Numbered from the stretch's first letter, positions 48,250-63,720 are shown. The stretch: 64,000 nt of DNA from Lota lota (GCA_026745465.1 JACYXH010000772.1:8792116-8856115); one strand, 5' to 3'. Made by a program: numbers and translations. Notes: generated by a model not told the origin, from the letters alone.

Positions 48250-50040
48250 AAGTGTCGACAGAGCATTGTGTCTCAACACTGAGGAGGGAGGTGTGGGAGA
48301 GATGTGGGGGAGGGATATGTGGGAGGGATCGATACACTTGATAATTGCAACTCTCCCTTTTCTAATACTGTATTGATTCTCAAAACAAGAATGGTTCAAT
48401 TTTAGGATAGTTAGGAAAGTTTGTCCCAAAGTTCAGCTTTGTCTTTATTGTGTAATATTGTATGACAGTAGGTATTGTGGTATTTTATCTATGAATGTCT
48501 GCAGATCACTTTGTGAGGATATTTAAACTGATGACAGTGAGTTGGAATATATATTGTTGTATTACTGTCCTATAACATTTAAATCTCTCGGGGTATACTG
48601 AATCGTCACACATATCAAGACACACATTTCAGATGGCCAAAGTTAAACGGTACCCCTATCGGACCTCACTAGTCTGCTAGTACCGTGCCTCAGAGTGTGT
48701 AACATGCCGAGGAGAAATCCCGGTTTTGTGGGGACGTCGCACAACTACAGGCTCTGAGATCAGAGCATTTAACTGGACAGAAAGATAGAGATGAGGGAAG
48801 GGGTGTGGGGATGTAGGGGGTGCGGGAGAGACAAAATTCAATTCTAGATCCCTGGCTTCAGAAGTGTATGGAAGCTGAATGTAAATAAAGTTCTGTTTCA
48901 CTGCGCAATGATTTATGATGGGGCCGGGCGGCCGGGGCCAGCCAGCCTGCGTATTGAGCGGAATGACTCTCCCCACATTTTGGAAAAAAAGACTCAACAA
49001 CAAAGCATGAGGAAAAATGGGGGCCGACAGATGGATGACCTTCAGGCCTCCTTGCAGGGGGTGGAGGTGAAGGAATTTGTTTAGCGAGCCGATTGTTCAC
49101 CGTAATAAAAAAAATAAGAAAAAATAAGAAAAAATAACCTAAGAATTACCAGAAACCTCATCCATCCATGAGAAAAACTCCAGTGGAAAACAGTGGTGGC
49201 TACAATAGTACCTCATGTACTCCTCTAAATACGTTCTGGCCTCAATGCATTCATGACCTGTAATATCAACAATAATTACTATTAATATTTTAAAGTTAAG
49301 ATATAAGATCAAAGAAATGTGGCCACATTAAATTAATAACATCATAAGGAAGAGAACGATAAAAAGAAAATGCAATCAAAAAAGGCACAATGCTAGCATC
49401 TACTAACAATTCATAGTGGCATAATATTGGAACCGCCAATAACCACGCTCACAATCTATCCACAACGTAACCCCACCCTTTTCTGTGGCTCTACCCGAAA
49501 ACACATTTTAAGTCAACATCTTACTCTCTGAATTCTCATCAACTGGGTGAAGAGAATTCTGTTTCAGCTTAAACTTCCCGCTTAGAAGCATAATCTTATA
49601 TTCATATACCCCATTTTCTTACCTAAACAGGACACCGAATCTCAAGAGTGGACGATCATTCAGCAAATGGTTCAAACTGTCACATTTACGCAAAATAAGA
49701 GCCTAGTTGTTGTTTTAATAAGGCGCCATTTCAGCAGATGTGAACTTTTATGAGTTAAATAAAAAAGAAGTAGAGCAACAGACTTTTTGGTGGGGTGGGA
49801 TAGTGAAATGTCAATTCGATAAAAAATGTCCTCCAACTATTTAGCATCAATTATCAGGTAGACCAATGTATCCCAGGCTTTTTGGATACCAGTGTTGACT
49901 AAACTGTACTACTATTGTATTGATACTCTTATACTACATTTGGATTTGTACTTTTCGCTGATTGAAAATGTGATTTAGATGCCGTTAACCTGTTTTATAA
50001 AAAAATTAAATAAGAATCATTGCTTTATTTAGAGCAATGA
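48250..50040. other. unannotated intronic sequence
   Basis: AT-rich with a short AAAAATAAG repeat near 49105. No gene recognised. Confidence 0.35.
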
Positions 50041-50042
50041 AG

Positions 50043-51490
50043 ACGAGACAAAGGTGTCAGGATTAAAGTGCCAAGTACCCAACATGCTAAGGCTAAAGTG
50101 CTAAGTACCTTAATATTCTAGGTGTTACGGTGCTAAAATAGGTGGAGCTGGGAACGCGCATTTAGTGTATCGGAACCCATACAAACACAAGAAGACAACA
50201 CGCCACATCGAGAGACATCGAGCTGATGAGTGATGTCACTATCTCTCTGCCACCACGGCTGAGCCTCTACACCTGCGTGGTCAGGGGAGCGTTCCCCCAG
50301 CAGCGAGGGGTGAACCCTGGGTCTGCCTGAGGTAACTGACAGCTGGATAACTGACAGCCTACATGATCGGCCGTCACAGCCTTCTGTCTGATTCATACCT
50401 GAACATTATGACAGCCAATCAGAAGAGAGCTGGGACAGGAGATGGGAGGGGGACGGGGTTCACAGGGAGAGGGAGAAAGAGAGAGAGGGAGAGAGAGAAG
50501 TTTTGTTTGCTCTCAACAAAAGTAGTCTTCTGTAGCAGTAATTCTGATCAACCAGACACTACACATGAAAATACATAAAACAATATAGAATAAAATATAG
50601 AATGTCTGAAAATAACAATCGTCCTCGATGCTCTTCATTTTCAAAATGGCCTTCTCTCTCTTTTACGACTTGAGAATATGTTATTTCATTTTATATTATT
50701 CAGAAAGCAGCGATGCACCTCAAGGTATTTTGTTCTTTGTCCCATGTAAATATTTTATTTACAGACAGATCAACTAATCACGCTGGCTCACAGAAGAAAC
50801 ATCCTTTACTATTTTATTCCAGGCCGTGTCAGTAACAGTTCAACACATCCTGCAAGCTTTGACGATGCAAAACATGTGTATTAAAGCTAGGATAGGAAAT
50901 TTGGAAAAACCAGTCAGAGCAATCTAGAGTTTGAAAGTATCCAAAAGAAAAAATCCCCCCTCTCCCTTCAGGCCTCCCACAGATGCCACTCCCCCAAAAC
51001 ACAGCTCGCCAGCTTTAGCAAAAGATCTGTCTAGCCTTGTGGAAGACTCCGGTCATGCATAATGTGTGCATGAGCAGAGTGCTTGCAGGTAGCCGGGTAG
51101 TAAACAGACAGGTAGGCCATCAAATAAAATCATTTGACAGGCTTATTATAGGCCTGTGACAGCCAGAGATACCGGATTTATTTGTATTCTTTTATTTTGC
51201 ATTTGATTTATTGATTGCTGTCAGGATGTAAAAATAATTTCAACCACTATGACAAAAAATGGTTCTAAAATAAATTCCCTACCATAGCTTTATTATTTAT
51301 ATGAACTGTATAAAAATAAAAATTAAGTATTCCATAGAAAACAATAACCTTTGAAGGTCACTTGAAGCGATATTCCAGTCTTATTAAAAATCCCAGAATT
51401 AGCTTATTAGGTGAGAAAAGAAACTTAAGTTGGTTTACCGAGTTTAGGCAGTGCAGATGACAAATCTTCTGCATGATGAACCCATCCTGT
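50043..51490 (+). repeat. tandem duplication copy A
   Basis: Copy A aligns along its length with copy B (51528-52692). Shared landmarks are GTGCCAAGTACCCAAC, CTCTCTGCCACCACGGCT, CTGGATAACTGACAGCCTAC, GTCTTCTGTAGCAGTAATTC, TTCAGAAAGCAGC and GATGAACCCATCCT, in the same order. Copy A carries a MITE-like insertion that copy B lacks, and its GA tract is short and impure. Confidence 0.85.
50884..51290. mobile_element. MITE-like insertion with terminal inverted repeats
   Basis: A segment of about 407 bp starts AAGCTAGGATAGGAAATTT and ends with its imperfect inverse (AAGCTATGGTAGGGAATTTA read on the minus strand), 16 of 19 positions matching. TA flanks both ends, as for Tc1/mariner-type insertion, though the exact duplication is ambiguous. 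It is absent from the homologous site in copy B (near 52465). It has no coding capacity. Confidence 0.7.
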
Positions 51491-51527
51491 GGGTCCATCC
51501 TGTTCTTTATAGTAAACTCAATAACAA

Positions 51528-52692
<1,165 letters not shown>

Positions 52693-52699
52693 AACTGTT

Positions 52700-54300
52700 T
52701 TTTAAACTCTTACACAATGCAAAGATTATTTCCGCACTAAAGCATTATATAGGCTGTGCGCTGTAGAGAACATTGCAGCGTGTAGGTCTATTGACTGCCT
52801 GACTTTATATTTATATATATATATATAAGTTATATTTATAGTCATATTATATAGCTGCTAGTTCCATTACTGTGTTGTTTTCTGGGGCTAGAGTTTGTCT
52901 GTGATATATTTCATATATTTCACCACCGGTTAAGATTTATGTTCTACAAACTTGCTGGCGTGTTGCAAGGAGAGGGGATTGTAATTGGCTCTATTCATAG
53001 TTGTACCTCTCTATAGGATACACAGGGATAGACCAAACAGGATATAATGTATTTATTGTCACATACAAAACCAAAGACAACTTTTGTACTTCTTTTTATT
53101 GTTGCCGTAATTTGCGGTCTAGCCTATGTGTAAGGTTTCTTGAATTATGCTCTTGGCTATGTTCACTAGATTATTACGAGACGTTTTGCATTTGATGAAC
53201 CCAAATCGAAGTATTCCTAGTCTGAATTATAAACGGCGAAATCACGAGAAATCAAAATGATGAAGTGAAAGTATGTACTGGAGGTGACATACAGAATACA
53301 GGCATGGCACAGATATACTACAGGAAACAAGACTCAGGGCTAAGAGTGAGGAAATCAAATCCAGGACAAGGTTATCATCATGCAGTCTCCTGACTTAAAG
53401 CTGTTACGCATGCTAGTGCCAGCGCCGCAGAGGCTAACACTAGCCTAATTAAACTCTCCCTCAAATACCCTTGCCCTCCAGAATACTGAGAAAGCAAGTG
53501 AAAATGGGATTTGGGGATAAAGTAAGAAGGGAGGGAACTTGTTATGCATGTACGCAACCGTCGTGCGACCGCTAACAAATTCCCTGTTAAGACCGCTCCC
53601 AGATTAGCCCTCCCAACCTGCGGGGCGTGACATGTCGCTAGCGCCTCGGCACCCAGACGCAGAGGTCACTGTTCACATTTCTTTTGACACATTAAAGGTT
53701 CCCGTGATTGAACCACATGTCTCTGAGGTGCCTGTCACTGTGCCAACAAACAGCTAGCGACTGATTGCCGTGGCAAACATCTGTGTGGATGAATAGATTG
53801 CTTACCATTTGGCGGCTATCAAAGGTAAGGGAAAATAAGAGCCAACCGACGAGAGAGCGCGGCCGTGCCCATGCCAATTACGGCGAGGCGGCTACTTGAG
53901 TCGAATCGCTTTGAAAAGTTAACGACTCGCAAGACTAGTTTGTGTGAGTTCTTTAACATTTTATTACGATTTTGGTTAAAGGAATAGTTACGTGCTGGAT
54001 TTCATCACTGAGTTAGAGCTGCTCAGGGGGAGAGGGATGGAGTGAAGGCCGAGGTCAGAGTAAGAGCCTGATTTCAGGTGAGCCTAAACTTAAGAAGGAG
54101 CTCATTTGGGGGGTACTTGTCTGGTGGAGAGGACAATTGAATCTAACAAGAGTTGATGATGAAGATGCTTAGAAACTCACATGCTTAGAAACTCACAAGT
54201 GTTCCTTCACACCCCCGTTCCAACTCAGTGGAATAAGCATCACTCTCTTCAGTTATACATTTTAATACTATCGTTTTGTTCCTGTGGAAGCCCGGACAAA
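52700..54300. other. unannotated intronic sequence
   Basis: 53640-53900 is repeat-free and of balanced composition, a plausible conserved non-coding block that only alignment can confirm. No gene recognised. Confidence 0.35.
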
Positions 54301-54314
54301 GCACATACATGCAC

Positions 54315-54530
54315 ACTCTTACACACACACACACACACACACAAACACAAACCCACACACAGAAATACACACACACTCATACACAGAAACGCTCACTGAC
54401 ATACAGACACGCAAATGCCTTCACACACAAATAGACACGCAGACAAACATACACACACACACAGGAATGCACACTCACACACATAAACACACACACCAAC
54501 GCCTGCGAACGCAAACACACACACACTTAT
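54315..54530. repeat. imperfect (CA)n tract
   Basis: About 215 bp of CA-rich sequence with AAACACAAACC and GACACGCA interruptions. Confidence 0.9.
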
Positions 54531-54539
54531 CAAACTAAT

Positions 54540-55339
54540 GGGTTATTATAGTAATTTCTAAATTGCTTTTCTAAAGTACCTTATATTAGAAAACGCACAA
54601 TCATGTTGCCAAAAATTAAGTTGGAGATTAAAGCTGTTGTTGTAACAACAACACGTCTAATCGTGTGGTTTACATTTTCTGCATGTTGACATATGGAACG
54701 AAAAGGCATTTGTTAACGCAAATTGTATAGCCGCTCCTGCATGAGCGATTAACCAGAGTCTCCAGTTGTCTTTCTACAGTCTAAGTCCCGTTCATTTCCT
54801 GATCACCATGGGGTGCGGCCAGACCGCCATAAAGAGGCGAGCTCTCTCTGTTGTCGTCGTCGTCTCTCCCTCGCTGTGAGACGTGACATTGCGGTCACCT
54901 CTGGAGGTAAACTCCTCACCGCTGCGGCAGCTAATCTGCAGCCTGCGCTGGAGGGCTTCAGGAGAGCGGCCGCGTTATTAAGATGCAGAGTAAAGACATC
55001 TTAAATGATTAAACACATAATTAACAAGTTTTTCATGAAGGGCACGACTTGTCCATTCTCCAGGGGCACTACTGATTGGCCGTTGCCGGAAAATGCTTGG
55101 AAAACGATTCAGCTTACTGTAGATACTATAAATAGCCGTGTCATTCAAACAACGTCCACAGATGTTATTAATGCCAGCAGAATACATTCACTATCCATTG
55201 AAATGAGTCGAACCAAGTTCATTAGATCGAGGTATGATGGATATTTTTGTATAAAATCGTATACACAGTGACCTTTTATGTGGTGGTTGTTGGTCGACTC
55301 CTCCATCAGTGTGTGTGCATCAGTCGCTAAGTTTGTGAC

Positions 55340-55340
<1 letters not shown>
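54540..55340. other. unannotated intronic sequence
   Basis: No gene recognised. 54830-54990 is rich in CG and GTCGTCGTCGTC. Confidence 0.35.

Positions 55341-55343
<3 letters not shown>

Positions 55344-55433
<90 letters not shown>
55344..55433. repeat. (TG)n microsatellite, 90 bp pure
   Basis: Uninterrupted TG repeat. Confidence 0.97.
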
Positions 55434-55434
<1 letters not shown>

Positions 55435-55714
55435 TTGTGACTTGATGCATGTTTGACTATGTGTGTGACTTTGTTTGTGGGACTGTGTGTGTGTTCCCGG
55501 GGGAATGGGACACCCAGCCTGCTAATAGAGAAAACAGCAGTAAGACCAGTCTATTTACCATTCAACACAATACTACCACTTAGAGACATCGCTACAAGGC
55601 AAATTATACTACGCCAAGATAACATTGAGATAATATTGACTACAGACAAACCCTGCTGTCCTCTTGTCACTCATCATCCACTGCCAAGCAAACTCCATTC
55701 ACTACTATTATTTT

Positions 55715-55925
55715 ACTATTTAGTCACTAAGCAGATGCATTTATCCAAATAAGTGAATTATTATTATGTAATTAATGAGCAGGTAGAGGTTTAGGGCATC
55801 TTGCCAAGCAAGCCAACAGGCAGACTGTGAATGTCGGGGTTCAAACCTGAAACCTCTCAGCTGGGAGTCAAACACCCTAACCACTAGACTTTAATGTGCT
55901 CTAACCATTAGACTATCATTCATTA
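55715..55925 (-). mobile_element. tRNA-derived SINE, TAGTCTAGTGG family (minus)
   Basis: Read on the minus strand it has box A motifs TAGTCTAATGGTTAGAG and AGTCTAGTGGTTAGGGTG in tandem, box B GGTTTGAACCCC, the body TACCTGCTCATTAATTAC, and a tail ATTTGGATAAATGCATCTGC. The doubled head looks like a partial 5' duplication. Confidence 0.8.
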
Positions 55926-55929
55926 ATCT

Positions 55930-57240
55930 TCCTCTATTTTTCCCATCTGGGAAAATAATGTAAATCGAATAAATTCAACCAGGAGAAGCAAAGAAATAGA
56001 AAAACACGAACCAGGTTGCTTTGTTCCAAACTCCTAACTCTGTTCCCTGCAATATTTTCCACCAAAACTGTTTAAGCATTGTGGAGATAATTATTCATGA
56101 TTGTGCCAAATGAACCATTTTGTTTGCCTAACAACAAAGTGTAAAACCGCCGTCTTGCGTGACAACTCGGGAGCTTCACGCTGAGAGCTGGCCGTCACCC
56201 CAGAACCAGCATCTGTCAAACCAAATGGATATTGTTTACAAATATTTTAATAAACAATGCGTTTCCATAGTAAAGGAAATGATTTGTGAGGGACGACTTG
56301 AGCCGCGTGGAGACGGAGTGTTTGTGTGAGAACACGTCAGCGTTCCCACGTGGACAACCTTTGGCAGCGAGCCGCTCCGTGGCGCCTTACCAAAGAACAG
56401 AACCACACTGGGAAGGAAGAAATTAATTATCCACATTTTAAAGCCAGGCACAAACAGCGAAAGTGGCTTTAAAATACTACGGTCTACTGAAATGTTTCCT
56501 ATATATATATACCGGTTTTCAGAAATACTTTACATTAAGGTATTGATTTAGATGGATCTAACTCGCCGTATGCTATGGAAAGAGGTGGACAAAAAAAGTA
56601 ATATAAACGGTATTCATGAGTTATGTACTTCGGGCTTACTTGACATTTCTCTTCTATTTTGACCGAGATTAGTATACAGTAATGCATATATAATGAGACA
56701 GGGAAGTCAGGCTGCACTCCCTGTATCGACCTTGCAACTTGGATAATGTTGTTTTTGTGAAAATGTGCACTGCCTACAAAACAACAACCAGTGTAAAACT
56801 AAAACACCACATCCAAACTCCCAAACTGTGACACTATGACATGTTCATAACTTATCCGAGGCTTTTAATGTGAAAGTATAATTAACAGCGACAATGGCCC
56901 TCTCTCAGGTTTTCGCAGAACATTAAGACGGTATTTCTTCATCGGCGACGTTTGCGGTGTGTCCTGTATTACCGAGCTAATTAGGTCACCCGCGGTATCG
57001 CTGACATTGTTTGGAGATAAAGTCCCTCAGACCCATCTGGTAAATGGCTCCGTAGGTTCTCCACTCCTATTAATACATCCCCAACCGAGCAGAATGAAAT
57101 ATACTCAACCCTATTAATGTCCTAATCTAATTATTCAACATCACTAGGCCACCGTCTCCCCACCACCCTCAGCAGAGGCTCAAGACACCACCAAGGAATT
57201 AATAATATAAAGGTTTCTGGCTTTTCTGAAGGCCATCACT
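55930..57240. other. unannotated intronic sequence
   Basis: No gene or repeat recognised. Confidence 0.35.
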
Positions 57241-57274
57241 TAGATGGAGGACGGAGGTAGTCGGATCAGTCGCG

Positions 57275-57660
57275 GTTGTTAGAGATGGTTGATTGGTTAG
57301 AGATGAAAGATGGAGATGAAAGATGGTTGGTTAAAGAGGGTTTGTTGGTTGAAGATGGTTGTTTAAAAAGGGTTTGTTAAAGAGGGTTTGTTGGTTAGAG
57401 ATGGTTGAATGTTGTTAGAGATGGTTGGTTGGTGAGACACGTCTGGATGGAGATAGAAGATCATTGGTTAAGAGGGTTTGTTGGTTGGTTAAAGAGGGGC
57501 CAAGATGGTGAAGTTTGGAGAAGGTTGGTTGATTCGAGATTTAGTTTGATCGATTTCGTTGATTTAGTTAGTAGGCTAGAGATGGTTGGTTAGTTAGTTG
57601 GTTAGAGATGCTTCGTTAGTTAGTTGGTTGGAGAAGGTTGGTTGGAGAATCTATCACACA
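57275..57660. repeat. degenerate TTGGTTAGAGATGG minisatellite
   Basis: Irregular units of 20-45 bp built on GGTTGGTTAGAGATGGTTG, AAAGAGGGTTTGTTGG and similar words. Confidence 0.8.
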
Positions 57661-57664
57661 GCTG

Positions 57665-58490
57665 GAGATAAATGCTGATAAATGCTGTTGGAAGGCCTCA
57701 ACACACATCAAGGAAGAGTTATCAAAGCTAACACAAAAATACCTAAAATCGTGTAATTCTATAATAACATCATCATTATCTACAAAATGTATCTCCACCA
57801 CCGAAGACAGAACCCACTGACACTGATTTAATTTACCCAAAGAAAGACGCTTATCGTCGTATACTGATGAATCCATATCAGCTACTGTCCAGATTGTTTT
57901 GAAATCCCTTTCTTGTGATCGTGACACTCCAACCTGTATCTTTATCTTTTGTTTGAGTTCTGTCAATAGAATAAATTCCATGCAAAATATTGACTATCAA
58001 CCACATCATCAGGCCAATTGTTTTTTTTTCTGTGGATTAAATTGTTATACTACAGGGAAATTAGCTAAATATTGGTTGGACATGCCGGGATTTAGGATTT
58101 TAATTTGTAGCAGATTCCATTGGATTTTGTCCATGCTGTCAGGGATAAAAAAATAAAATAAAAAAAACATCATAGAATCTAGACTACTCTCTACATGTAT
58201 ACTCCTACTCAGATACAATGGCAGATTCATCCAGGTTCTGTGGTGTACACCAGCACCACAAACTAATATCAATACCACCATCACCTGGGTATGTATTTTC
58301 AATTAACTGTTTTCTTCTCAATTTCAGATGTGTAAAATTGAACTGTAAGAACCACAACTGTAAGAAAAAGGATGTCAATACTGGCTTTATTGGGTCAGAG
58401 AGTACAATTAGCATATCTGTTCAGCTATCTCTCGTCATTAGGACTACATGACTTAACTGTTAAGGGTGTTAAATATTCATCGAATTTCAG
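57665..58490. other. unannotated sequence with a 121-codon minus-strand frame
   Basis: A minus-strand frame at 57616-57981 is not low-complexity but shows no motif I recognise. It could be a decayed transposon piece or chance. Confidence 0.25.
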
Positions 58491-58491
58491 G

Positions 58492-58680
58492 CAGATGGGC
58501 TAGTCTAGTGGCTAGGGTGTTTGGAATGCCAGCTGAAAGGTACTGGGTTTGATCCCCTATGTCCACAGCTTACCTGTAGGCATTCATAACTAACCACTAA
58601 TTGCTCCTTAAAGACATGAATATGAATTCAAAGTTATTCGCTTTGGATGAAAGTGTCCACTAAATAACTATAGTAAATAG
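58492..58680 (+). mobile_element. tRNA-derived SINE, TAGTCTAGTGG family
   Basis: The head is GGGCTAGTCTAGTGGCTAGG, box B GGGTTTGATCCCC, the body AATTGCTCCTTAAAGACATG, and the tail TTCGCTTTGGATGAAAGTGT. It is the closest sister of 4074-4255. Confidence 0.85.
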
Positions 58681-58689
58681 TAACTAAAA

Positions 58690-61600
58690 ACAGTTAATGG
58701 CAATAATCATTTAAAATGTATAAAATTAAAACACAAAACATGATCGAAGGCTATTACTATAGGTAAATACAACAAGGGCAGACAACAATGTGGAGAACAG
58801 CAGTACATCTGTTGCTTCCTCTAAATAACATCACTCACTGCAGTAATTATTCCACCCGATGACAAAGCTGAAGCAGACAATGTGCTTCACAGGGTCGCGG
58901 GGTCAATGATGTCTGACACATAGCACTTTCACCTCATGCACTGTTCAGTATGTGGCTAGCCATGTCCAGACACATCACAGCACATTTTTTAAATGCATTT
59001 ATCTATTTTATTTTCACAGCATATGTGACAGCATAAGCACATGTAACATTAACTAATTACATTTCTTTTACAAAAAAAAGCTATGTTATGACTGTCAAGA
59101 TAATTATACATGTGCCAGAACGTGTCCACAATTATTTGTATTCTATACAGAAACACTGAGCCCAGAGGTGTTGGAGATTAGATCAATTGTGCATGTTTGA
59201 TTAGATTGATTTTGTTATTGCCACTGCTGAGGTGCCATGCAATTGGATACATCTATTGTAGACATATATTAAACTCAGATGTCAAACCAAGCATCACATG
59301 CATTGTCCCATATTCTGCCTATGCATTTTTCATCAGTGAATGGTGGCACTATATTTTTTATCACAGAAAATATAAAAAAAGACAGCACGATATCTCCAAT
59401 ATGTTTTTACCTTTAGAGATTTAATTACGTAGGGGGACAAAAGGGCCCAAGTATTTATTGAAATGTCCATCAATATGCAGTTCTAATCATGTCCCTGGTC
59501 ACTGGGTCAGAATGAAATGAGGCACAAAGTGCAACTCACTCCATCTTAATGAATTTGACTTCCTCCATCTCCCTCAGTCCACCTTGCCTGGAGTGTGTCT
59601 CTACAGCATGTTGGAGTGTCCTCCACCGGCCCACGCTCCTCCACATTGGGTGTTGGGGGCGATTTGAAAGGACAATACCGTTCTGGGTGATAAAACTGAC
59701 TGATGCACATTGATTCCAAAAGACCAAACTGCAATACTGCCATTGTATCCATTTGTGGAAGGGACATGTACAACAAATGCTCTTTGGCTGAATCGGCACA
59801 ACAAAGTCATTTTGACAAATTACATTGGTAACGGATGATTTAATGAAGCCAGGAGAGACGGTTAAGATGGTTTGATCACTCAGACTGGTATTGTCCTTCA
59901 AGTCTCTGGCCGCTGACTAGTGAAAATGCATTAGTCTTCTCTGCTCCTGTAACCAGGCGGTTGTCTTATGAAGAACAAGCAGCCAGGTGATGCAGATGTC
60001 ACCTGTCGCTAGCAGACGCTAATGTGATTACGACGCCACGGTCGGCCCACTGGCAATCATTCTGCGATCAGGCCATGCCAGAGTGATGCGAGTGGGAAGA
60101 TAAAATATTCAGATCCCTGATCTCCGCATGAAATAGTGGGTTTTAATAGACTTGTAAGAAGAAAATGTGTTATTAGCAAGTTATCTGATGGCTGGGTGAC
60201 ATGGACACAGCTGGAATATAAGCTGTGCTGGTACGATGCTACAGACTTACACAAAATGCAAAGCTTTTCTATGCATTGTGGGAATTCTAATTTCAGGATA
60301 AATAAGTTGCTGCCCCTCTTTAGTTTGTTTGGTGATGAGTTGATTATAAATGTACATTAAGATGGAAGTTGGCTCCTCAAGCACATTCCTACGAATGCAT
60401 TTAGCATGGGAACATCATTAGGAAGGCTGAAACACATTATTTCCAGAAAGGACAATATAGAATTTCACATTATGAAGGTTAATACACAGTGTTTATATTA
60501 TAAAGGCCAATAAACCTCCATGATGAGGGCTAAGTATTTCTAAGAATGAAATACAGTATTTCCATTCTAAAGGCTTAAATAGGGTATTTCTAGGAATGAA
60601 GATGGCGGTGGCCGTGCAGAGGAAAAGCAACAGGAGTCTTTTCAAGGGCAGTGAGGCTGCTGATAAACCCAGGAGCCAACAGCAGATTTAATCTCACAGT
60701 CCCACTTGGCACATAATAGGAAAGTTCAGACAGATTTATCTCAATAAGTCTCTCCAACTAAACCATTTTTCATTTTATCAAGTAAATGCAGTGACGAGGG
60801 AGCTTCGACACGTTTAATTTACAATAGCGAGGAGGTCAGAGAAAGTAAACTCTGGACCCAAAGTACCCAACAAAGTCTGATTACAAAGCTACTGCCCAGG
60901 GGTTGTGGTATTAGTCTGAGAACCTTGTTGTGTTAACAGAAATATGTGTGTAACTCCTCTCTTGCTGCCATCACGTTTGCTTGAATAATGCGCAACCTAA
61001 CCCTCAAACAGCAGAGTAAGCACCATCTATAGTGGATCACCGGTAGCTGCAAATGGCCGTCACTGATTGGCTCAGATTGTTGTCCAGTGATCACCTGACA
61101 CAAAGCTGAGCCAATCAAAGACAGCAATCAGAGAGTTTGGTTGATCTATAAATTAAATAAAAGGTATTGAATAAAAGTTTGATTCTTTGGTTGTATTATA
61201 GATAGGCCTACATTCACTTTATATATGCTAAAGACATACATTAATAAAAAAAATACTTTCACATCATTTGGAAAGGCTGCCTTTAAGCCATAAGAAAAAA
61301 CAAATAAGAAAACATTTTAAATTACAATATCTTTTTTCGAGACTGAAATCAATCAATCTCTGATTAAGAGACAGGCCCTGTGTAAAGTAAAATGTGTGAA
61401 TAATTGATTAAACTCAAGTGAACTCATGTCAAGTTTATTTGCATATGTAGCACTTAATCACAGCTCCGGTCTCAGAGGGCTTCACAGCCCCAGATTCAAA
61501 CAAGGTTGACGTCAATAGAAGCAATAATCCACAACATTTGAGAAAAAAAAGGCGGGATTTTCCCCCTGCCTTTTTCTCAACTGTTGTTTTCCTCTAAATC

Positions 61601-62800
61601 CCAGCTGGTTGCGATAGCACAACATAATAACAAGTTACAGTATCTCATAGCGCGTCCGACCATCGGTGACCCTTGGCAACGCAACAGGCGCACAACACGC
61701 ACTCAGACTGAGCCAAAGCCTGCCCGTCACACACGATACACATGACAACACGCCGCAGCGTTTCCATGTCTCTCTCCGCAGGGAGGAACCGCCACGCAGG
61801 CTAGCGCGGCGTAGCCCAGTGCGGCTAGTTAATTACTCTACAGCATGGGCTAGCAGTTAGCCTGGAGGGGGGTAGTGGTGGAAGTGGTGGTGGGGGAGGC
61901 TTACTGTCAGATAGACTCCCGTGAGGGTACACAGACAGCTTTGTGATTGGTTTGAAATAGATTGCTGTGGTTTAAAGACGACGTGAAATGACCTTCACTA
62001 GGGGTGGATTTATTTTTCTTTTTTTCTTGCTGTGATGTGAAGTAATTGCATGTTAAACAGGAGACGAGGGCGGGACAAAACGTAGCAGGAGGAACGTGAT
62101 TGGAGGCATAAGGTTTTGATTGTCGTACGTAGCGCCCTATCAGTGTTGTTATGGGTCAGAATGCTCAGACATTGCGGTCTCCTGATCACAAAAACTCTGG
62201 GACCTGTTTTAGCAGAAGTTAAATAAATTCCATTTTAATGTTAATTTTTTTAATAGAATAATCAAATCCTATTATGAACCTACATCACCAAGACAAATTC
62301 CTTGTATGTGTAAAAAACGTACTTGGCAATAAAACTTTTCTGATTCTGAAAATGCTTTGACATCGCGTTCACTCTGATAAGAGCAGAGGAACACGGTTAC
62401 AATGTAAAATAACCTTCACTTCTGTTTCGTCTGTAAGTGGTCCTTTGTAATGGCAGAGGTAGGGGCTGGAAGGTGCTCTTTAAAAGAGGATGATGAGGGA
62501 CTGATGTCTGTAAAGAATGCGTTAATGAGTCTACAGTGTCTCTGTAATGTATTAACAGCAGTGTGTCTTCCACTCCGACCCATCCCTGCCTCCCACTGTC
62601 GAGGGACAACCACAACAACAGCCAGCCAGCCAGCCCATAATGACATTGGCAGAGATGAAAATGAGCGGCTGACTGACTACTTAAGCGGTAATCCGTTTCA
62701 GTATGAGCCCACTGATCGATATGGGAGGGCGAACGATGATGTACGACCTGTTTCCTTCCAACCTCAGGCTTCTGTCATTTTTACACACAGTGAGACACCA
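58690..62800. other. unannotated intronic sequence
   Basis: Largely repeat-free. A minus-strand 121-codon frame at 59536-59901 is non-repetitive but unrecognised. 59930-60060 and 60640-60900 are candidates for conserved non-coding sequence by composition only. Confidence 0.3.
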
Positions 62801-62805
62801 TAGCA

Positions 62806-62918
<113 letters not shown>

Positions 62919-62919
62919 C

Positions 62920-63675
62920 TGTCTATGACATACAAACTTCTATGACCTTTTGACTGAATCACAATGTCATACCCTTTGACCCATTGACCTCTGCATCACT
63001 TATCGCCAGTATCCCCTGTATGTTTTCTGTACATTTTTGTATATGCATATTTCTCTATATTTCACATGTTTATCCGTAACTGTAATTATGAGGCCCTTTG
63101 AGACTGTAATTGTGATTAATATACAGATGAATTGGATTTTAAATTATTAGTATTGTATTGACTGTATCATTGCGTTAAAATGTCTTTTATTGAGGGACCT
63201 TCATTGAAGATAAGAGTTTCATGTTCGTCCTGCTTGTAATACATGTTGTAACATTGAAGGGCAACTCATAATATTATTAATAATTGTAATAAAGGTTATT
63301 TACACAGCTCTCCTGAAAAACATGTTAAGAGTGCTTCCTTACCGCGTAATATATGTAATAAACAAAGCGGATTGGCGCAATAACATAAAAAATACGACCG
63401 TCTGCATTCAGTAAAAAAACATATAAACAACTAAAAAGCAATAAATCAAACCCGTTAAAATATATGGACACTGAATCCCTCAGGAACCACAAGAGCCTAC
63501 AAATATTTGTATTTTTATGTACGATGACACCAAATCAAGAGGTACCGTCAGATGATTACAAAAACATCCTGAACCGGTACACCTTTTTTTTGTCTGCTGT
63601 TTGAGCTATGTACCGTGACATGCATTAGCTCTAAAAGCCCATAATGGATTCTGCTCTTCTGCTCTCTACCTCGAC
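62920..63675. other. AT-rich intronic sequence
   Basis: No gene or repeat recognised. Confidence 0.35.
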
Positions 63676-63678
63676 CGA

Positions 63679-63679
<1 letters not shown>

Positions 63680-63720
<41 letters not shown>
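63680..63720. repeat. poly-C tract, 41 bp
   Basis: Uninterrupted C run, followed by a CpG-rich stretch (63725-63930) without a recognisable gene. Confidence 0.95.

Noticed and set aside
59536..59901. 121-codon minus-strand frame as a transposon remnant
   Set aside because: Composition is protein-like in two frames but I recognise no transposase, polymerase or gag motif.
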